NCBI RefSeq assembly: GCF_040054535.1
Contig: NC_090784.1
Span: forward strand, 12,397,001 to 12,461,000
DNA from: Antennarius striatus
Taxonomy: Eukaryota > Chordata > Actinopteri > Lophiiformes > Antennariidae
Reading direction: 5' to 3'
DNA: 64,000 bases
The notes beneath the pieces are model-generated. The model was not told the DNA's origin, did no database searches, and saw nothing but the letters and a program-made list of their open reading frames with translations. Shown here piece by piece: positions 49,681-62,365 of this stretch. The number at the start of each line of letters is the position of its first letter. The first letter of the stretch is position 1. The translations under genes and the position numbers were made by a program.

Positions 49681-50582
49681 GACTGGCACAGCCTTCATGC
49701 ATGATGTCATGTGCCTGGTTACTTCTATTTTGGGGCTGACATGAAACATGTTAATGGTTTAGGCCAAGTCCTGTGGCAAAGGGTGTGGACCGTCATGAGC
49801 GGTCAACAGATTTTCCTGTAAAGAAACAGGGATGTAATCATGGTTAAGTCAGGACAGTGGCGGCAGCGCAGGAAACCAGAACGGGCAGCTCTAGTATATT
49901 GCAGTGACAGATTAGTAGTATAGTATAATAATATAGTAGTAGTTGTACTTTGACATTAGTTTGACCCCCACTACTTCCCCACTCTTGTGCACATTGGTGC
50001 TACTACTAATTCATTTTTAAAACTGCAGTGCCAGAGATCAGCCAGCAGAGGACAGTGTCTGACACGCTTTTGAGCGCTTTTGAGTGTACTGTATAATATT
50101 TGTGTCATGGACAAAGACTGTACAGTTCCTGACAAAAGCAAATCGCTGGATTAGTTAATTATCTTGACCAGAATCATTTCTTTACAGTGAAGTCTGTACA
50201 AGTTTTTTGGCAAAAATCAAAGAAAAAATATTAGAATCATTACAACAAAAATAAAAATGCTTTTAAATATGTCCAGGTTGACATTAAGCATAATGGATAT
50301 TATCTTTGGATATCAGCAAAAACCACACCATAGATGTCCTCTAAAAAGATTGCAGTATTTGATGACATACAACGATGTACTGTATAAAAGCATTAAACAT
50401 CGGTCTCCACTGTGTCTATTTGATGTCCTGCAGCTAAATGTTGGGGAAACTTTTTCTTTTTTTGCCGGAGAAAAAAGAGAAAAGAGAAAAGCATCGGTGC
50501 CCAGGCAGCCGGGCTGCTGCTCCCTGGTTTCTGACTCAGCGGAGACGCGCGGATCGGATGAAGCGCAAACCGAAAGCGCGCG
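49681..50582. other. upstream region of has1
   Basis: No gene is seen. The last 100 bp become GC- and CpG-rich (50490-50590, including GCGCGCGCACGTG), marking the has1 core promoter. Confidence 0.4.
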
Positions 50583-50622
50583 CACGTGACTCCATCCCAT
50601 CTTCAAACGGTAGGCTATAAAG
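50583..50622 (+). promoter_or_regulatory. has1: has1 core promoter: E-box and TATA box
   Basis: A CACGTG E-box lies at 50583-50588 and GGCTATAAAG, a strong TATA box, at 50614-50622. Spacing predicts a transcription start near 50645. A CpG-rich segment precedes it. Confidence 0.65.
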
Positions 50623-50645
50623 CCGACAAACTCCACGCCTAATCG

Positions 50646-50711
50646 CCACACATGAGAAAGTAGAGCGAGTGGATGTCTCTTCAATTTAAAACCTGGAGAA
50701 CTCGACATCAG
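50646..50711 (+). other. has1: predicted has1 exon 1 (5' UTR) with two upstream ATGs
   Basis: The exon runs from about 30 nt past the TATA box to the donor CGACATCAG|GTATGA at 50711. It contains ATG AGA AAG TAG (50652-50663), a three-codon uORF, and a second ATG at 50673 that stays open through the splice. The start coordinate is an estimate. Confidence 0.55.
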
Positions 50712-51497
50712 GTATGATTTAAAATTAATAATATTAATATGTGTTTAGTAGTGATGTTTACTCCTTTGTCGAAAAAATGTTTTAATATGCAATACAGTAA
50801 ATTTTGGATTGCCATTTAAATGAAAATTAATAATTTCTATATAGCCATGGGCATTAGTTGAATGTGAGATGATTTTATAATAAAAGTGAATCAAGATGAG
50901 TATTTGAAAATTAATATCAGATTTTTGCAAAAAATTATATCATGCCTTCCACTCCATTTTGTACATTTGTTCTTTTAGTTATTTCCTATTTTATTGTGGT
51001 GTTATTAGCACTACAATAAAATATGTTATTGCTACAATATTTAATGGTAGTGCTATTGTCGTGCTACAATATTTTATTATAGTGCTACAATAAAATATTT
51101 TAGCACTACAATATTTTATTGGAGTGCTACAATATTGTGTAGCTTGTCTCTATGGAGTCCACATAAAATTTCATTCAATTCACTCTTTTTTCATTCCTAC
51201 CCAGCGTGAGAATCCATCATTTATGTATGTTTAAAGTCATGCAAAAATCTTCTATCTCTTTAGCTCTTACAGGTTAAGCATCACAATGGAACTGAAACCT
51301 TTATTGAAGACGCTGGGCTCTATAATACGAGCATTCTTCACTTTCATCTTTGCTGTGATGGTCATGGGTGTGATGGTGTGGGCTTACGTAGAGGGCTTCC
51401 AGCTGGCCAAATCAATTTATGGGATCATCTCTTTTGGCTTTTATGGACTGCTTCTCTCATGCCACGTACTGACTCAAAGCTACTTCGCCTTCATTGA
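50673..51497 (+). other. predicted 87-codon uORF overlapping the has1 start
   Basis: From the ATG at 50673 the frame has 13 codons to the exon 1 donor (50711). If spliced to the acceptor at 51272 it continues from 51273 to a TGA at 51495-51497, in a different frame from has1. It uses the alternative acceptor at 51263 equally well (plus three codons). The ATG context (GTGGATGT) is weak, so leaky scanning is likely. The peptide is not expected to be a functional protein. Confidence 0.4.
50995..51140. repeat. palindromic minisatellite in has1 intron 1
   Basis: The unit GTGCTACAATATTTTATT and its reverse form GCACTACAATAAAATAT alternate at least six times. The array can fold on itself. It lies about 140 bp upstream of the coding-exon acceptor. 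Confidence 0.7.
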
Positions 51498-53340
51498 GCA
51501 CCGGCGGATGAGAGATCGTAGGGATCCATGCAGCTTCACCAAAACCATTGGCTTCACTATATCGGCTTACCAGGAGGATCCTGCCTATCTCAGAGAGTGC
51601 CTCAATTCCGTGAAGGCCCTAAAGTATCCCCCCGAGCTACTACGCATCGTCATGGTGATAGATGGGAATGGTGAAGATGACAGGTACATGATGGAGATGT
51701 TCAAGGAGATGTTTGCTGATCAAGACCCTTGCTATTATGTATGGCAGCACAACTATCATACATGGCATGACGGTGAAGCTGTGGAAAAAACTAAAGAGAG
51801 TGACTTTGGAGGGGTTACCATTGATATTATAGAAGAAGATCCACAGAGAAGAGAGGTGGAACAGCTGATCCAAAGTAAGCGGTGTGTATGCATCATGCAG
51901 CAATGGGGTGGCAAGCGGGAGGTGATGTACACAGCCTTTAAAGCACTCGGCTCTTCAGTTGACTATGTACAGGTATCTATTTTTCCTTTCTGAATTAATT
52001 TTGCCAGATGAGATCATTTTCTGCAAAGAAATTGATAATAGTGTAATTTCTTTAGTAACCTGGCTGGTTTGCTACTTCCCCAGGTGTGTGACTCAGACAC
52101 CAAGCTGGACCCTCTGGCTACTGTTGAGCTGTGTAAAGTACTGGAAAGTAACCCCAAGTATGGTGCCGTAGGAGGAGATGTGATGATCCTGAACCAAAAA
52201 GAATCTTACATCAGCTTCATGAGCAGTCTTAGGTACTGGATGGCTTTCAACATCGAGAGGTCCTGCCAGTCCTTCTTCAACTGTGTGTCTTGCATTAGTG
52301 GTCCTTTAGGTAGGAAGAAACCATTTGTGATTTGATGTGGACCATAGTAATGATTTTGCATGTCCAGCAGTGACAGTTTTAGCATTAATACCCACTTGTG
52401 TTTGTGGTGACTTCAATTGTTCCATACAGGTTTGTACAGAAATGATATCCTCCAGCAGTTTCTGGAACCCTGGTACAATCAGAAGTTTTTGGGAACTCAC
52501 TGTACATTTGGTGATGACAGACATCTTACCAACCGTGTGCTGAGCTTGGGCTACGCCACAAAGTAAGAAGCTCAGTGTTGTGCCAAGAAAATCCACCTGC
52601 TGCACTTGTCTTGATGGTGTATATTTTGTTGTTTTAATGTCATACATGTTCTTTTTGCCTTTAGGTACACGGCCCGTGCTAAATGCTACACAGAGACACC
52701 TGCTCAGTTTCTCCGCTGGCTCAACCAGCAGACTCGCTGGACAAAGTCTTACTTCCGTGAGTGGCTCTATAATGCCATGTGGTGGCATAAGCACCACCTC
52801 TGGATGACTTATGAATCTATAGTTTCTGGTGTGTTCCCCTTCTTTGTCACCGCAACCATCATCCAGTTGTTTTGGACAGGCACTGTGTGGGACCTCCTCT
52901 GGATCTTGTGCTGCATCCAACTGATCGGGCTTGTGAAAGCGGGTTATGCCTGCCTCCTGAGAGGAGACATAGTTATGGTGTTTATGTCCCTTTACGCGGG
53001 TCTATACATGACCAGCTTGCTGCCTGCTAAGTATTTTGCAATTCTCACCATGAATAAAAGTAGCTGGGGGACATCAGGTAGGCGCAAGCTTGTAGGAAAC
53101 TACATGCCCCTTGTCCCTTTGTCAGCGTGGGCGTCCCTTTTGTTAGGTGGACTCGGTTACACCATTTACCATGAGATGCAGCTGGACTGGAACACTCCAG
53201 CCAAGATACTAGAGACCAAGTTTCTTATTTTTGGCAGTATGGCTTACGCCGCGTATTGGTTGCTTATGCTGTTCTTCTACTGGGTGTGGTTCCGCAGGTT
53301 GTGCAGGAGACGGACTCGTAGATACAAGATAAACATTTAA
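51286..53340 (+). CDS. has1: hyaluronan synthase 1 (4 coding exons)
   Basis: This plasma-membrane GT2 enzyme polymerises UDP-GlcA and UDP-GlcNAc into hyaluronan and extrudes it. The coding exons are 51286-51972, 52084-52309, 52430-52562 and 52665-53340, all with GT/AG borders. Joined they give 573 residues, close to the usual 578 for vertebrate HAS1. Two membrane segments lie near 12-34 and 43-65. The catalytic domain shows [42 protein letters not shown] (DxD, 232-234), [21 protein letters not shown] and QQTRW (370-374). The C-terminal membrane cluster includes [12 protein letters not shown]1 rather than HAS2/3 is favoured by RRCVC-like [10 protein letters not shown], the [19 protein letters not shown] region and the [15 protein letters not shown] end. 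The start ATG follows the exon 2 acceptor at 51272 by 13 nt. The gene appears intact. Confidence 0.96.
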
Positions 53341-54195
53341 AGTTGAGTCGATGAAGAAAGAGAAGGAAACTATTTATTTTAATTCTATAACTGTCCTAAT
53401 TTTATTCCACTGACTTCACTTATTTATTTTGCATGTTATCCTTTATTTAATAAGTGATGGACAAAAACTTTTGTGCGAAACCAAAAAAATCCATACGTGT
53501 TGGTAACGATGAAACTGATCTTCCATATTACCAGAGAATTTTAAAGACATGATAAGATATGAGAACAAATGTTTGATCCATGTGTAGAAACTGTGACTAA
53601 AGAGACGGCACTGGGGCTTTTGGACCCGTTGACTTCTCAGGTTTTTTCATTGCCACATTATGACAGCAGCAATGTCCTTCCATTACTTATTTATTTGTGA
53701 TAGCTTGAGCACTGTTTAGTTAGTATTATTGAGTGTGCATAATGGATCTCTAACAATTAAGCCAATGATGTCGTTACCACAGCAAAACTTGCAGATGACT
53801 TTGTTGCTATTGCTGTCATTGCACTACATGGGAGACAAAGTACAGACCAACTTTCAAATACATAAAAATGTGTCCAAATGTCAAATGTCAATGTAGCTGA
53901 GTTAGATAATGACTACCATATTGTGTTACTGAAACCTGATGTATGGGAGCTGATGCTTCTTTGAATATGTATTCTATCAAATCGCTGCATGCTCACGCTC
54001 ATGGGTACACACTGTAAGATGCACTTTGTTAAATTTGATATTCTGGAAGAAACTTTGGAAAGAAAAACTTAAGTTTGTTTTTGTATATATTTTTGAGCAT
54101 CATACTTATTATCACAAAAATTTCTGTGAACGTGAAAGACTGTTGGTTTTGGGAACGTGTACAGAAGTTAATAAATAAAATATTTTTCTAATGCG
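53341..54195 (+). other. has1: has1 3' UTR with AU-rich elements and poly(A) signals
   Basis: Several ATTTATTT-type AU-rich elements (53371, 53418-53428, 53680-53695) suggest an unstable mRNA. Overlapping AATAAA signals at 54170-54175 and 54174-54179 are followed by a GTGTGTATTTGC stretch, predicting cleavage near 54190-54200. Confidence 0.65.
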
Positions 54196-54199
54196 AACA

Positions 54200-54802
54200 G
54201 TGTGTATTTGCTTTTCTTCAAAATAATCCTATGTATCGAGAATAAAAAAACCTTTGTAAATCACAAACAGATGACACACTGATTTCCAACTTTGATAAAA
54301 CACCCTTCGGGTTAATGCTACATCCTATTATCAACCTAAACATAAAACCATCCATTATGTTGGTATTAGCATGGCTGCTAGCATTAGTATGTATGGCGGT
54401 GAATGCCACTGCTGTGCAGAGCCAAACTCACCATCCTTACAAGGCTCAACATAAGTCAAACAAATATAAAGACTGAAGTGAGGGCAAGGTTGAGTGACAG
54501 GGAATCTGCCACTAGAATATAGAGACTTGTGGAACATAGATCCAGGGTTTAAAATCTGTCTTGTACAACTGCAGGGCTTTATTGATCTGTGATTTCATTA
54601 CAATCATGATAATTACGAAGTAATATGGGGTTTGGTTGGCAAGAACACAGAAACCTAAAACAAGAGTAATCTGAAGATGACATATCTTCTTGACAGCCTT
54701 CATAACACTGTACAAAAATCCTCAATTCCCATTGCTTGTTATTGGATGTTGTTTTGGACAGAATCACTTGAATATCTTATTTTTAATTTTAGATCTAAAT
54801 AT
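54200..54802. other. intergenic gap
   Basis: No gene or repeat that I recognise. Confidence 0.4.
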
Positions 54803-54973
54803 ACAGTATTTTCTGCACTATAAGGCGCACCTAAAAGCCTTTAATTTTCTCAAAACCGACAGTGCGCCTTATAATCCAATGGGCCTTATTTGTGAAAAAA
54901 TGTTTTGAAATAGGCCATTCATTGAAGGTGTACCTTATAGTCCAGTGCACCTTATAGTGTGGAAAATACTATA
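54803..54973. mobile_element. palindromic MITE (ACTATAAGGCGCAC family)
   Basis: The left end CAGTATTTTCTGCACTATAA then GGCGCACC and right end GGTGTACC...GTGCACCTTATAGTGTGG then AAAATACTA are inverted repeats. TA flanks both sides. GCGCCTTATAATCC units recur inside. It is about 170 bp, non-coding, a common fish MITE type. Confidence 0.75.
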
Positions 54974-55059
54974 CTTTAAATATTCTTATCTAATTATTTA
55001 ATGGCACAACTATTAATTACTGTATTAAGTTGCGATCCCAGCAAAAACGTTCTGAGTTG

Positions 55060-55423
55060 GATTCCTTTCTGTGTGGTGTTTGTATGTTCTCCCCGTTTGT
55101 CAGGGTTGTCCGGCTTCCTCCCACCTCCAAAAAGTGTGTGCATGAGTGGTTCTTTGTCTTTCTTGTGGCTTCATGGGGCGTCGCGATGAGTTGACATCTT
55201 ATCCGGGGTGTACCCCTCCTCTTGCCCATAGCCAGCTGGGATAGGCTCCAGCAGACCCTTAACCCACAAGGCAGATAAGTGTCTGCAGACATGTTATTGG
55301 TGGTCATTGTGTTAGCAAGAAGATGGGTGGATGGATAGATGGATGGATGGATGGATGGATGGATGGATGGATGGATGGATGGATGGATGGATGGGTGGAT
55401 GGATGGATGGATGGATGGATGGA
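55060..55423 (+). mobile_element. V-SINE-like SINE with (GATG)n array
   Basis: The copy is 5'-shortened, starting near CTGTGTGGTGTTTGTATGTT, with CTTCCTCCCACCTCC, GTGGCTTCATGGGGCG and GCTGGGATAGGCTCCAGCAG. It is followed by a 100-bp GATG microsatellite (55322-55423) grown from the SINE tail. Confidence 0.8.
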
Positions 55424-56759
55424 AGTTTGCTCAAGCTAAAATGGTTAAAAGAGTCATATTTCCACAGAGACAGCAAACATTTAATCACCTGAACAGTTGA
55501 AATATCAAAGGTCAAATTTATGTCTATTAGAGTATCACATTCACACATATTAAATAGTGTGTACTTGTGCCAGAGTAGATAATTAGTTGTTTTAGTTGAC
55601 TTGACAATGAAAGAACCTGTAAAGAATGTACTGGAGACACTCATATCAGTAAACATGGACAATAGTGCTAGATAAGAATTGTTGCATTGCCGCTGCTGAC
55701 ATTGTCAGGTCAAATACTAATCTATGCTGCCAGAAAACCCCTAGTTTGCAGAAATCACATCTAACAACAAACAGTTTGCACAATTTGTGATTTAATTTAT
55801 ATTTCTGAAATATTAAAGTGATGAATTAAGCTTTTTAATTAATAAAACATTTACTGGATTGGATAAAAGGTTTTGTAAATCTTAAGATTATTTTATTTTG
55901 CAGCCTCATGGTGTTTTTCTCTTTCCCTGCACAAAGGAGGAAAATGTTTGACTAGTGTTGGTTTGTCCTATTGTGTGTTTCTGCATGCCTCCTCATCGGT
56001 CAACAAGATCACACAAAAAATAACAACTATTCATAAAACTTGGTGGGAGGATAGGGCAGACAATGCAGAACAACTCTAAATTTGGGAGTGAATCCAGATT
56101 AAATGGTAGTTCAGGAATTTGGTTTCTGTTTCCTTAACATTTTGAGAAACTGACTTTGTCACTATTTTTACCATTACTCTGTGTTAGGGTTAGTTCATGA
56201 ACTGTCTGAAGCAACACAGGAGCAGAATCTGTAATGGTCTTCTGCTTTCCTGACAACTATGGGAAGTTTTGGTGTGAAGTTTGTTGTAATGTGAGAACAT
56301 TTCCTCATCAAGCCACAAATAACCCATTAAATAAAATAAAATGTTTAGGAATGCAACAGAAAACTATTCTACAATTTTTTATGCACAGGGTGTCATTTAA
56401 TGAGCATCCCTGAAAAACTCAGCCGACTTCACAGCTGCATGAGCTGGATGGGGTGGAGGCTTTTGAGTCACTTTCATCAGCGGATGACACAACCTTTTGA
56501 GGAACTCAACATGGAAATAGGGTGGACCTCATTCAGAGAGCCATAAAAAACTATGTGTCACCCTTTTCATGGGAAAGTGTTGCCAAAGTTTTGGTGACTA
56601 TCGATATTAAGATGCACAGCTAATCAAAGAGTCAAAGCTTTACACTCAGTGCCAGGAAGGATAATAAATAGTTGAAGCACCAAGAGAACATTTTCCCCCA
56701 AGAACCACCTTCTGATGTTAGAATGGCTGTGGTGGATATTATATGATAATAAAACAGTT
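55424..56759. other. intergenic gap
   Basis: Nothing supported. Confidence 0.4.
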
Positions 56760-56890
56760 GTGACCAACACTGCGGCCTCACAGCAGAAGTTCCTGGGTTC
56801 TACTAATATAACTATTATTTTGTTAATATTATTTTGTGAAGAGTATACCTGCCTCCCAGTGTCTGTATGGGTTTTTTCATCAAGTTGTCA
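56760..56890 (+). mobile_element. old V-SINE head fragment
   Basis: ACTGCGGCCTCACAGCAGAA, GTTCCTGGGTTCTA, CCTCCCAGTGTCTGTATGGG. It is very decayed and interrupted by AT-rich sequence. Confidence 0.4.
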
Positions 56891-57172
56891 TGAAATGTAA
56901 GATGCTGAATCTTATTTGACAACGATCATTCATTCAGTCATTTGTTCATTTTTAGTGGCGCATACCCGGGTCAAGGAGATTTCTGGGGCCTTTCTCAGCG
57001 GACTTAACAACAATGACAACAATCAATATTCTGAAAACCATAATGGTGATAATTTTACCAAATTTACTTTATCTTAATGTCACCAAAGTGTTTTATAGAA
57101 GAAATGCACATTCACAGCTAATTATCTAATCAAACATAGGAGATAAATTAAAAAAAAGTAATAAATAAGGGC

Positions 57173-57490
57173 AGCACGGTGGCGCAGTGGGTACTGTAGC
57201 TCTGTCGCCTCACAGCAAGAAGGTTCCGAGTCTTTTGCATGTTCTCCCTGTGTCTGCGTGGGTTCTCTCCAGCTTCTCCGGCTTCCTCCAATCCTCCAAA
57301 AACATGCACTTCAGGTTAATTGATTGTTCTAAATTGCCTGTAGGTGTGAGTGTGTGGATGAGTGGTTGTTTGTTCTTTATGTGGCTCTGCAGTGCACTGG
57401 TGTCATGGCTGGAGTGTCCCCCACCTCTCGCCCGTAGTCAGGAAGAGGAAGAAGCGGATAACAATACGAATGAATGAATGAATGAATGAA
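57173..57490 (+). mobile_element. V-SINE-like SINE with (GAAT)n tail
   Basis: The head GGCAGCACGGTGGCGCAGTG is close to the family norm. It continues with CGCCTCACAGCAAGAAGG, TGTTCTCCCTGTGTCTGCGT, AGGTGTGAGTGTGTGGATG and a GAATGAATGAATGAA tail. Confidence 0.9.
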
Positions 57491-59039
57491 ATAAAGTTAA
57501 AAAATTACAAATAAGGCAGACTTCCACTAAAGTTAAACAACTACACACATCTATCTCGCTCCTATGATAGACACAAAAAAGAGAAAAATAAGCAATGTGA
57601 CAAATCAAATTATTTATTTGCAATGAAGTTATAAATTTACGTAAAAAAACAATGTAAAAAATCATTTTTGCTTTCTATTGTCAATTTATTAATTTGTGGT
57701 TGGGACAAATATTTTTGATTCAGCAGATCAGGATTATTCTTTAAATCTGGACTTCAGATAAAGATGAACATGGAATCAACAACATAATTTGTGTAATATT
57801 TTACATCGTGGTTCATGGATTATTTCCTGATAAAGCCTGGAAAATTAGTTTTTAAAATCCTGTATCGTATCAGTAAAACACTGATATTAATGGTCCATAT
57901 CCCTGGTTTTTTTAAACTCCACTCATTACTTTTGTAGTTTTTTTTTCTAGAAGTAGAACAAACAGGTATTGACGAAGATATAACTTCCTTGGCAGACTTT
58001 TAGGAAAATAAAGGAATATTTATTTATCTATATATAAAGAGTGGAGAGTTTTACAAAAGCATAAAGAAAAATAATAACAATTTACGTAAAGGGAAGTCTA
58101 ATCAGTTGAAACATGGTATCCATGTAAATAAATTCAGCATTTAAAAAAGCATTTCTTCTGCCGCAGTGGAGCTATTGTAAATTATTTGCAAATTTGAGAT
58201 TCAACATTAGAAACGTCTAGCTTAATATCATTTCCGCAAGTGTTGAGACACATTTTCCAAAAAAATATTGTCTGGCCGAGGGGAAGCACATAAAGAGCAA
58301 ATAGAAAAGAATTAACATAATAATACAGATATTACCATGAATGACTACTACCATGTGGTAAAAGAAGACATGACTGTTCACCCTTGTTCATTGAGTCAAT
58401 AAAGGAGATATTCAGGTGAGAATTGATAACTTGAGAGTAGAGTAATTGGGTAGAATTCAAAGTGATTAAAAACAATGCCAACTGGAAAGCTTGGTGTGCT
58501 GAAAATAGACAAAATATCTTCCAGCGGCAATATCCAAACGTGATCAAGGGAGTGGGAAGGTTAAACACATTGTTGGAGGCAAATTGACTTATAAATAGAA
58601 TCAAAGTGAAACCTGTGGCTCAGCTACTCAGGCATACAATGAAAACTTTGGAATGCTTTGGAGAAAGAGATAAAAACAACAACTAACTGCTGGACGTGGT
58701 CATTAAAATGTATGCTGAAGGTCTCTACTCCATGTGAACCAGGTGGGGATACTCCCTGAACCTGATAAACATATCAGAATGTGAAGGAGCACTGAAGCAA
58801 ATGTGAGGGATACCTTGTTCCTACCATGGTCAAAATAAATCAGGACATGAATGGCTTTGCTATATTTAGAAATTTGATCTGAAATAAAGAAGATAACAGA
58901 ACTAATCTCAGAACCACAAATATCTAAATTTGCTGCAGTGAGTGTGCAGATATGAGAGGTCAGCGGAAGCTGGGGGCAGGAGTGGACTCAGCACACCCAA
59001 AAGTTTGTCTTGCCGACAAAAAAAAATGTGAATCTTATT
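57491..59039. other. intergenic gap
   Basis: AT-rich sequence with no gene or recognisable repeat. Confidence 0.4.
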
Positions 59040-59150
59040 GCATACGGTAATTTAAAGTTTTATTAACCCTCCCCATACTGATATTAAACCACCTTCTATT
59101 TGTATTACCTTTTCCCACACTCTCACTGACTTTTGACTACCGGTAAGAAA
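59040..59150 (-). mobile_element. MITE, CACGTG/CCAAT-containing family, partial copy
   Basis: ACGGTAATTTAAAGTTTTAT, CCTCCCCATACTGATATTAA and ACCTTTTCCCACACTCTC match the minus copy at 62140-62240. The CACGTG part is absent. Confidence 0.65.
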
Positions 59151-62039
59151 ACTCTGTGACAACCTGCCTACATCATATTTTTTAAATTAGTGACCAACTT
59201 AGGATAAAAGTCATTCACCAGAGGAAGAGATTTACAAACCAGAGGGGGAAGATCCCCCCATCCTTCCCAAAAAATGGCACCCTTATTATAAAGCATGTCA
59301 TGAATGTCAAACTGCAGCCAAAGCCACCCTGCCAGAGCTACAGAGAATCACATCCTCACCAACAGTGGCAAGACACTGTAGATCTCATCAGATCATTGCC
59401 AACCAACTGCTCTATAACAAGTAGTGGAGAACGAGTCACTGATATCCTGGAGTCAATCTTCAGTCATTCAGTTGAGTGAACATCAGATTTAAGAAAGATC
59501 AATGCATTTACCCTGTGCAAACTTTATGGAAATGTTTTTAGAGACAAATAAACACACTTTTGAGCTTTTTAGCTCTTTGAAAATACAGCTCTATTTGTAA
59601 AGTAGTATTAATGACTTTGAGAGTATCTATAGACATTTAGTTTGGATGAGGTCAGATACATGAAATGTTTGAAAACAGGAAGTTCATTTCATTTAATCTT
59701 GACTAGATATTAAGACACAACAAAGCTGATTAACTAACCACAATGCCTCAAGGATTATCATTAAATGGTTCCCATATAACAAAGCACCACCAGCCTGACT
59801 GCTCAATAGTGAATCATTGCTTCTGAAGGCAGTTAAAGCCATCAACAACACTGAGACAACAAATGATTGGTGTCAAATCACAACACTTCCTCTATGGATG
59901 GGCTGATCAAGCAGGATTTCAGAGCGATGTTAAATATTGCAAAGAGAAAAACAAAAATCAGCTTTTGCATAGCCTTTATGAGCTGAAAAAACAAGGTTTA
60001 GAAGCGACCCAGGACTGACTAATCCATCGTCACTTCCTCTCTTGTCTGTTTTCAATTATGCTGCTCACCCTCACCCTGTCTGGCCCTCCCTCCCTGACAT
60101 CAGGAAGGAGGAATAGTTTCACTTGGCATGCTTGTTGAAATGCATGTGTGATTTACTACCAATGAAAAGAAGAATGGACAACAAATGTCAAGATGCCTTG
60201 AGTGTCAAATTAAGCCGTTGTGATTTGGAAGCTGTATTTTGACGAGAAAGAAGTCATCCATCATCCACTATTAGCATGTTATTGTTACGATTAAGACTTT
60301 GCATTAATAATATTGAGATAAAACAGGATTGTGAACATGTGGTAGGATCACATAAGGATCACAATACAATTAAACAACATCCTTTTCACTTCTGTTAGTT
60401 GTGGATTGAGGCTTCCATGACCAATCGACACATTTGCACCTTAAATTAATGTTTTTATGTTTCAGTATTTTCCTTTATTGCTTTTTGAAAAATAATGAGT
60501 TGAATTCAGGTGAAGGTCAGACAATTAGCCAATTCACAGAATAAGAACTCTGATCACAACAGTGATCATTTAGATGAAGTCAGTTGATTGAATCTGGACA
60601 AGTGAAGTCGAGGGTGTGTGCTGTGTCTTTCATCTGAGGACCTCAGGGTCAGCATAAACACTCATACTGGTGAGGTTGTCATCGTTTACTTGACGGTCTG
60701 TTAAATCACAGTTTGAAACTGCATGCCAGTTATCCCCAATCAGAGCCCACAACCTTTCCCAGATTTTTACAAGTCACCCACTGGAGTAAAAATGTCAGAT
60801 CGCTTTCCCCTATTGGTCTCAACAGAGTTGGTTTCATGATGGTACACTCAGCATCACTTTCTTTGCAATCGTCAAATCAGAAAGATTTAATGAAATATGG
60901 CTGAGAGAAAAAGATATGAAGAAATTGAGAATTTACTGCATGTATCGTATTGGTAATAAATTTTGAATTCAAAATATGTTTAGGATGTTTAATGGTGTGA
61001 TCTATAGGACATATTTGGAGGTGTATTATTTATGACATGACATCTCAGGCACTTACCCTTCTGTTTCCTAGAGTGAATCAGGGTTCATAAAAAAACTTAT
61101 AATGTGAATGTCCTGGAAGAGAAGACAATAATTGGCCAAACGGCCAAATAAGCTGTTGGATAAACCATCGAAAAAATTCAGCTACTATTTCATGTCTTCA
61201 TAGTTTATATTTTCCTGCTAGTCATAAGGCCTTGCCTTGGTAACTAAGCCACCTACTGGAAAAAAAAACAATCTGTCTGTTAAACGCCATGTCAAGTATT
61301 GAGTCATGTCTAACTATATTTAGATTGTTCCACAAGGCCTTTATAAGACACTCAGATCCCAGCTAGTCCTCAGTTTGTGTCCTCCATCAATAAGACATCA
61401 TTCACGGCAATTTCTATGGCATAGAGCAGCAATGTTTTAGCCACTCATAAGAACTCATCAGGAAATTTAAGGATGACCTCTTGTTTTAAATATATATCTT
61501 TACATTTATAAATAAAAATGTGGGGTAGATGGGGAAATGGTGAATCATGGCAAAACAGTTTCCTTAGTTTGTGTCACTGATGGAAAATTTTCATCTTATC
61601 TTTGATTCTTTCAGTTCTTTCGATAAGCATGCTGCATTTAAAATTAAAGTCTAACATGATGTCAAACAGTTTTCGGAATGTCCACCAACTGGCTCCAGCT
61701 TGATCTTCTGAAAACTGCCTAACTTTGTTTCCTTTTTGATAACCAAATTTTATTAAAAAGCTTTATGTAATTATAGTGCTACATGAACATTGCACAACTA
61801 ATGGGAACCTTGGAATGTCTGTGTAAGTTTAGATATCTCTGCCCCTTGCAAAGGGGACAAGCGGCTGAAGATGAGATGATTGCGGTCGTCTCGTCTCCAA
61901 GAAGGATAGATGGATGGATAGTTCTGACAATCACTTAGATATATTTTGAAATGCTTCATATCAGAAAATGTTAATTGATGGATGGAATACAGTTCATGGG
62001 GGAAAAAAATATTGGCTGATTCCAGTATTTGCTTACTCA
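59151..62039. other. intergenic gap
   Basis: No gene is supported. A short GATGGATGGATAG end of a decayed SINE tail lies near 61905. Otherwise unrecognised. Confidence 0.4.
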
Positions 62040-62365
62040 GTACAGTAATCCCTCGTTACTTGTGGTTAATACATTCCAGGAACCACCCGCAAAAACAAAA
62101 TTCCGCAATATGGCGACTATTTATATCTATATAACTATTTATTTTATTATTTACGGTAATTTAAATATTTATCAACCCTCCCCATACTGATATTAAACCA
62201 CTTAATATCTGTATTACCTTTTCCCACACTCTTATAGACGGATTAAAACACTTTTATGTCTCACAAGACTCATGGAAAGCAGTGCACCTCTGAATGCCGT
62301 CAGCCAATAGAATGCGCGTACGGCATCACGTGACTACTTACTAAAAATGTACGATGTAGTGAAGC
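62040..62365 (-). mobile_element. MITE, CACGTG/CCAAT-containing family, full-length minus copy
   Basis: The plus strand starts ACAGTAATCCCTCGTTACTT and has ACCCGCAAAAACAAAATTCC, TCCCCATACTGATATTAAAC, GTCAGCCAATAGAATGCGC and GGCATCACGTGACTACTTAC. It shows the terminus missing or worn in copies 1 and 2. Confidence 0.8.
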
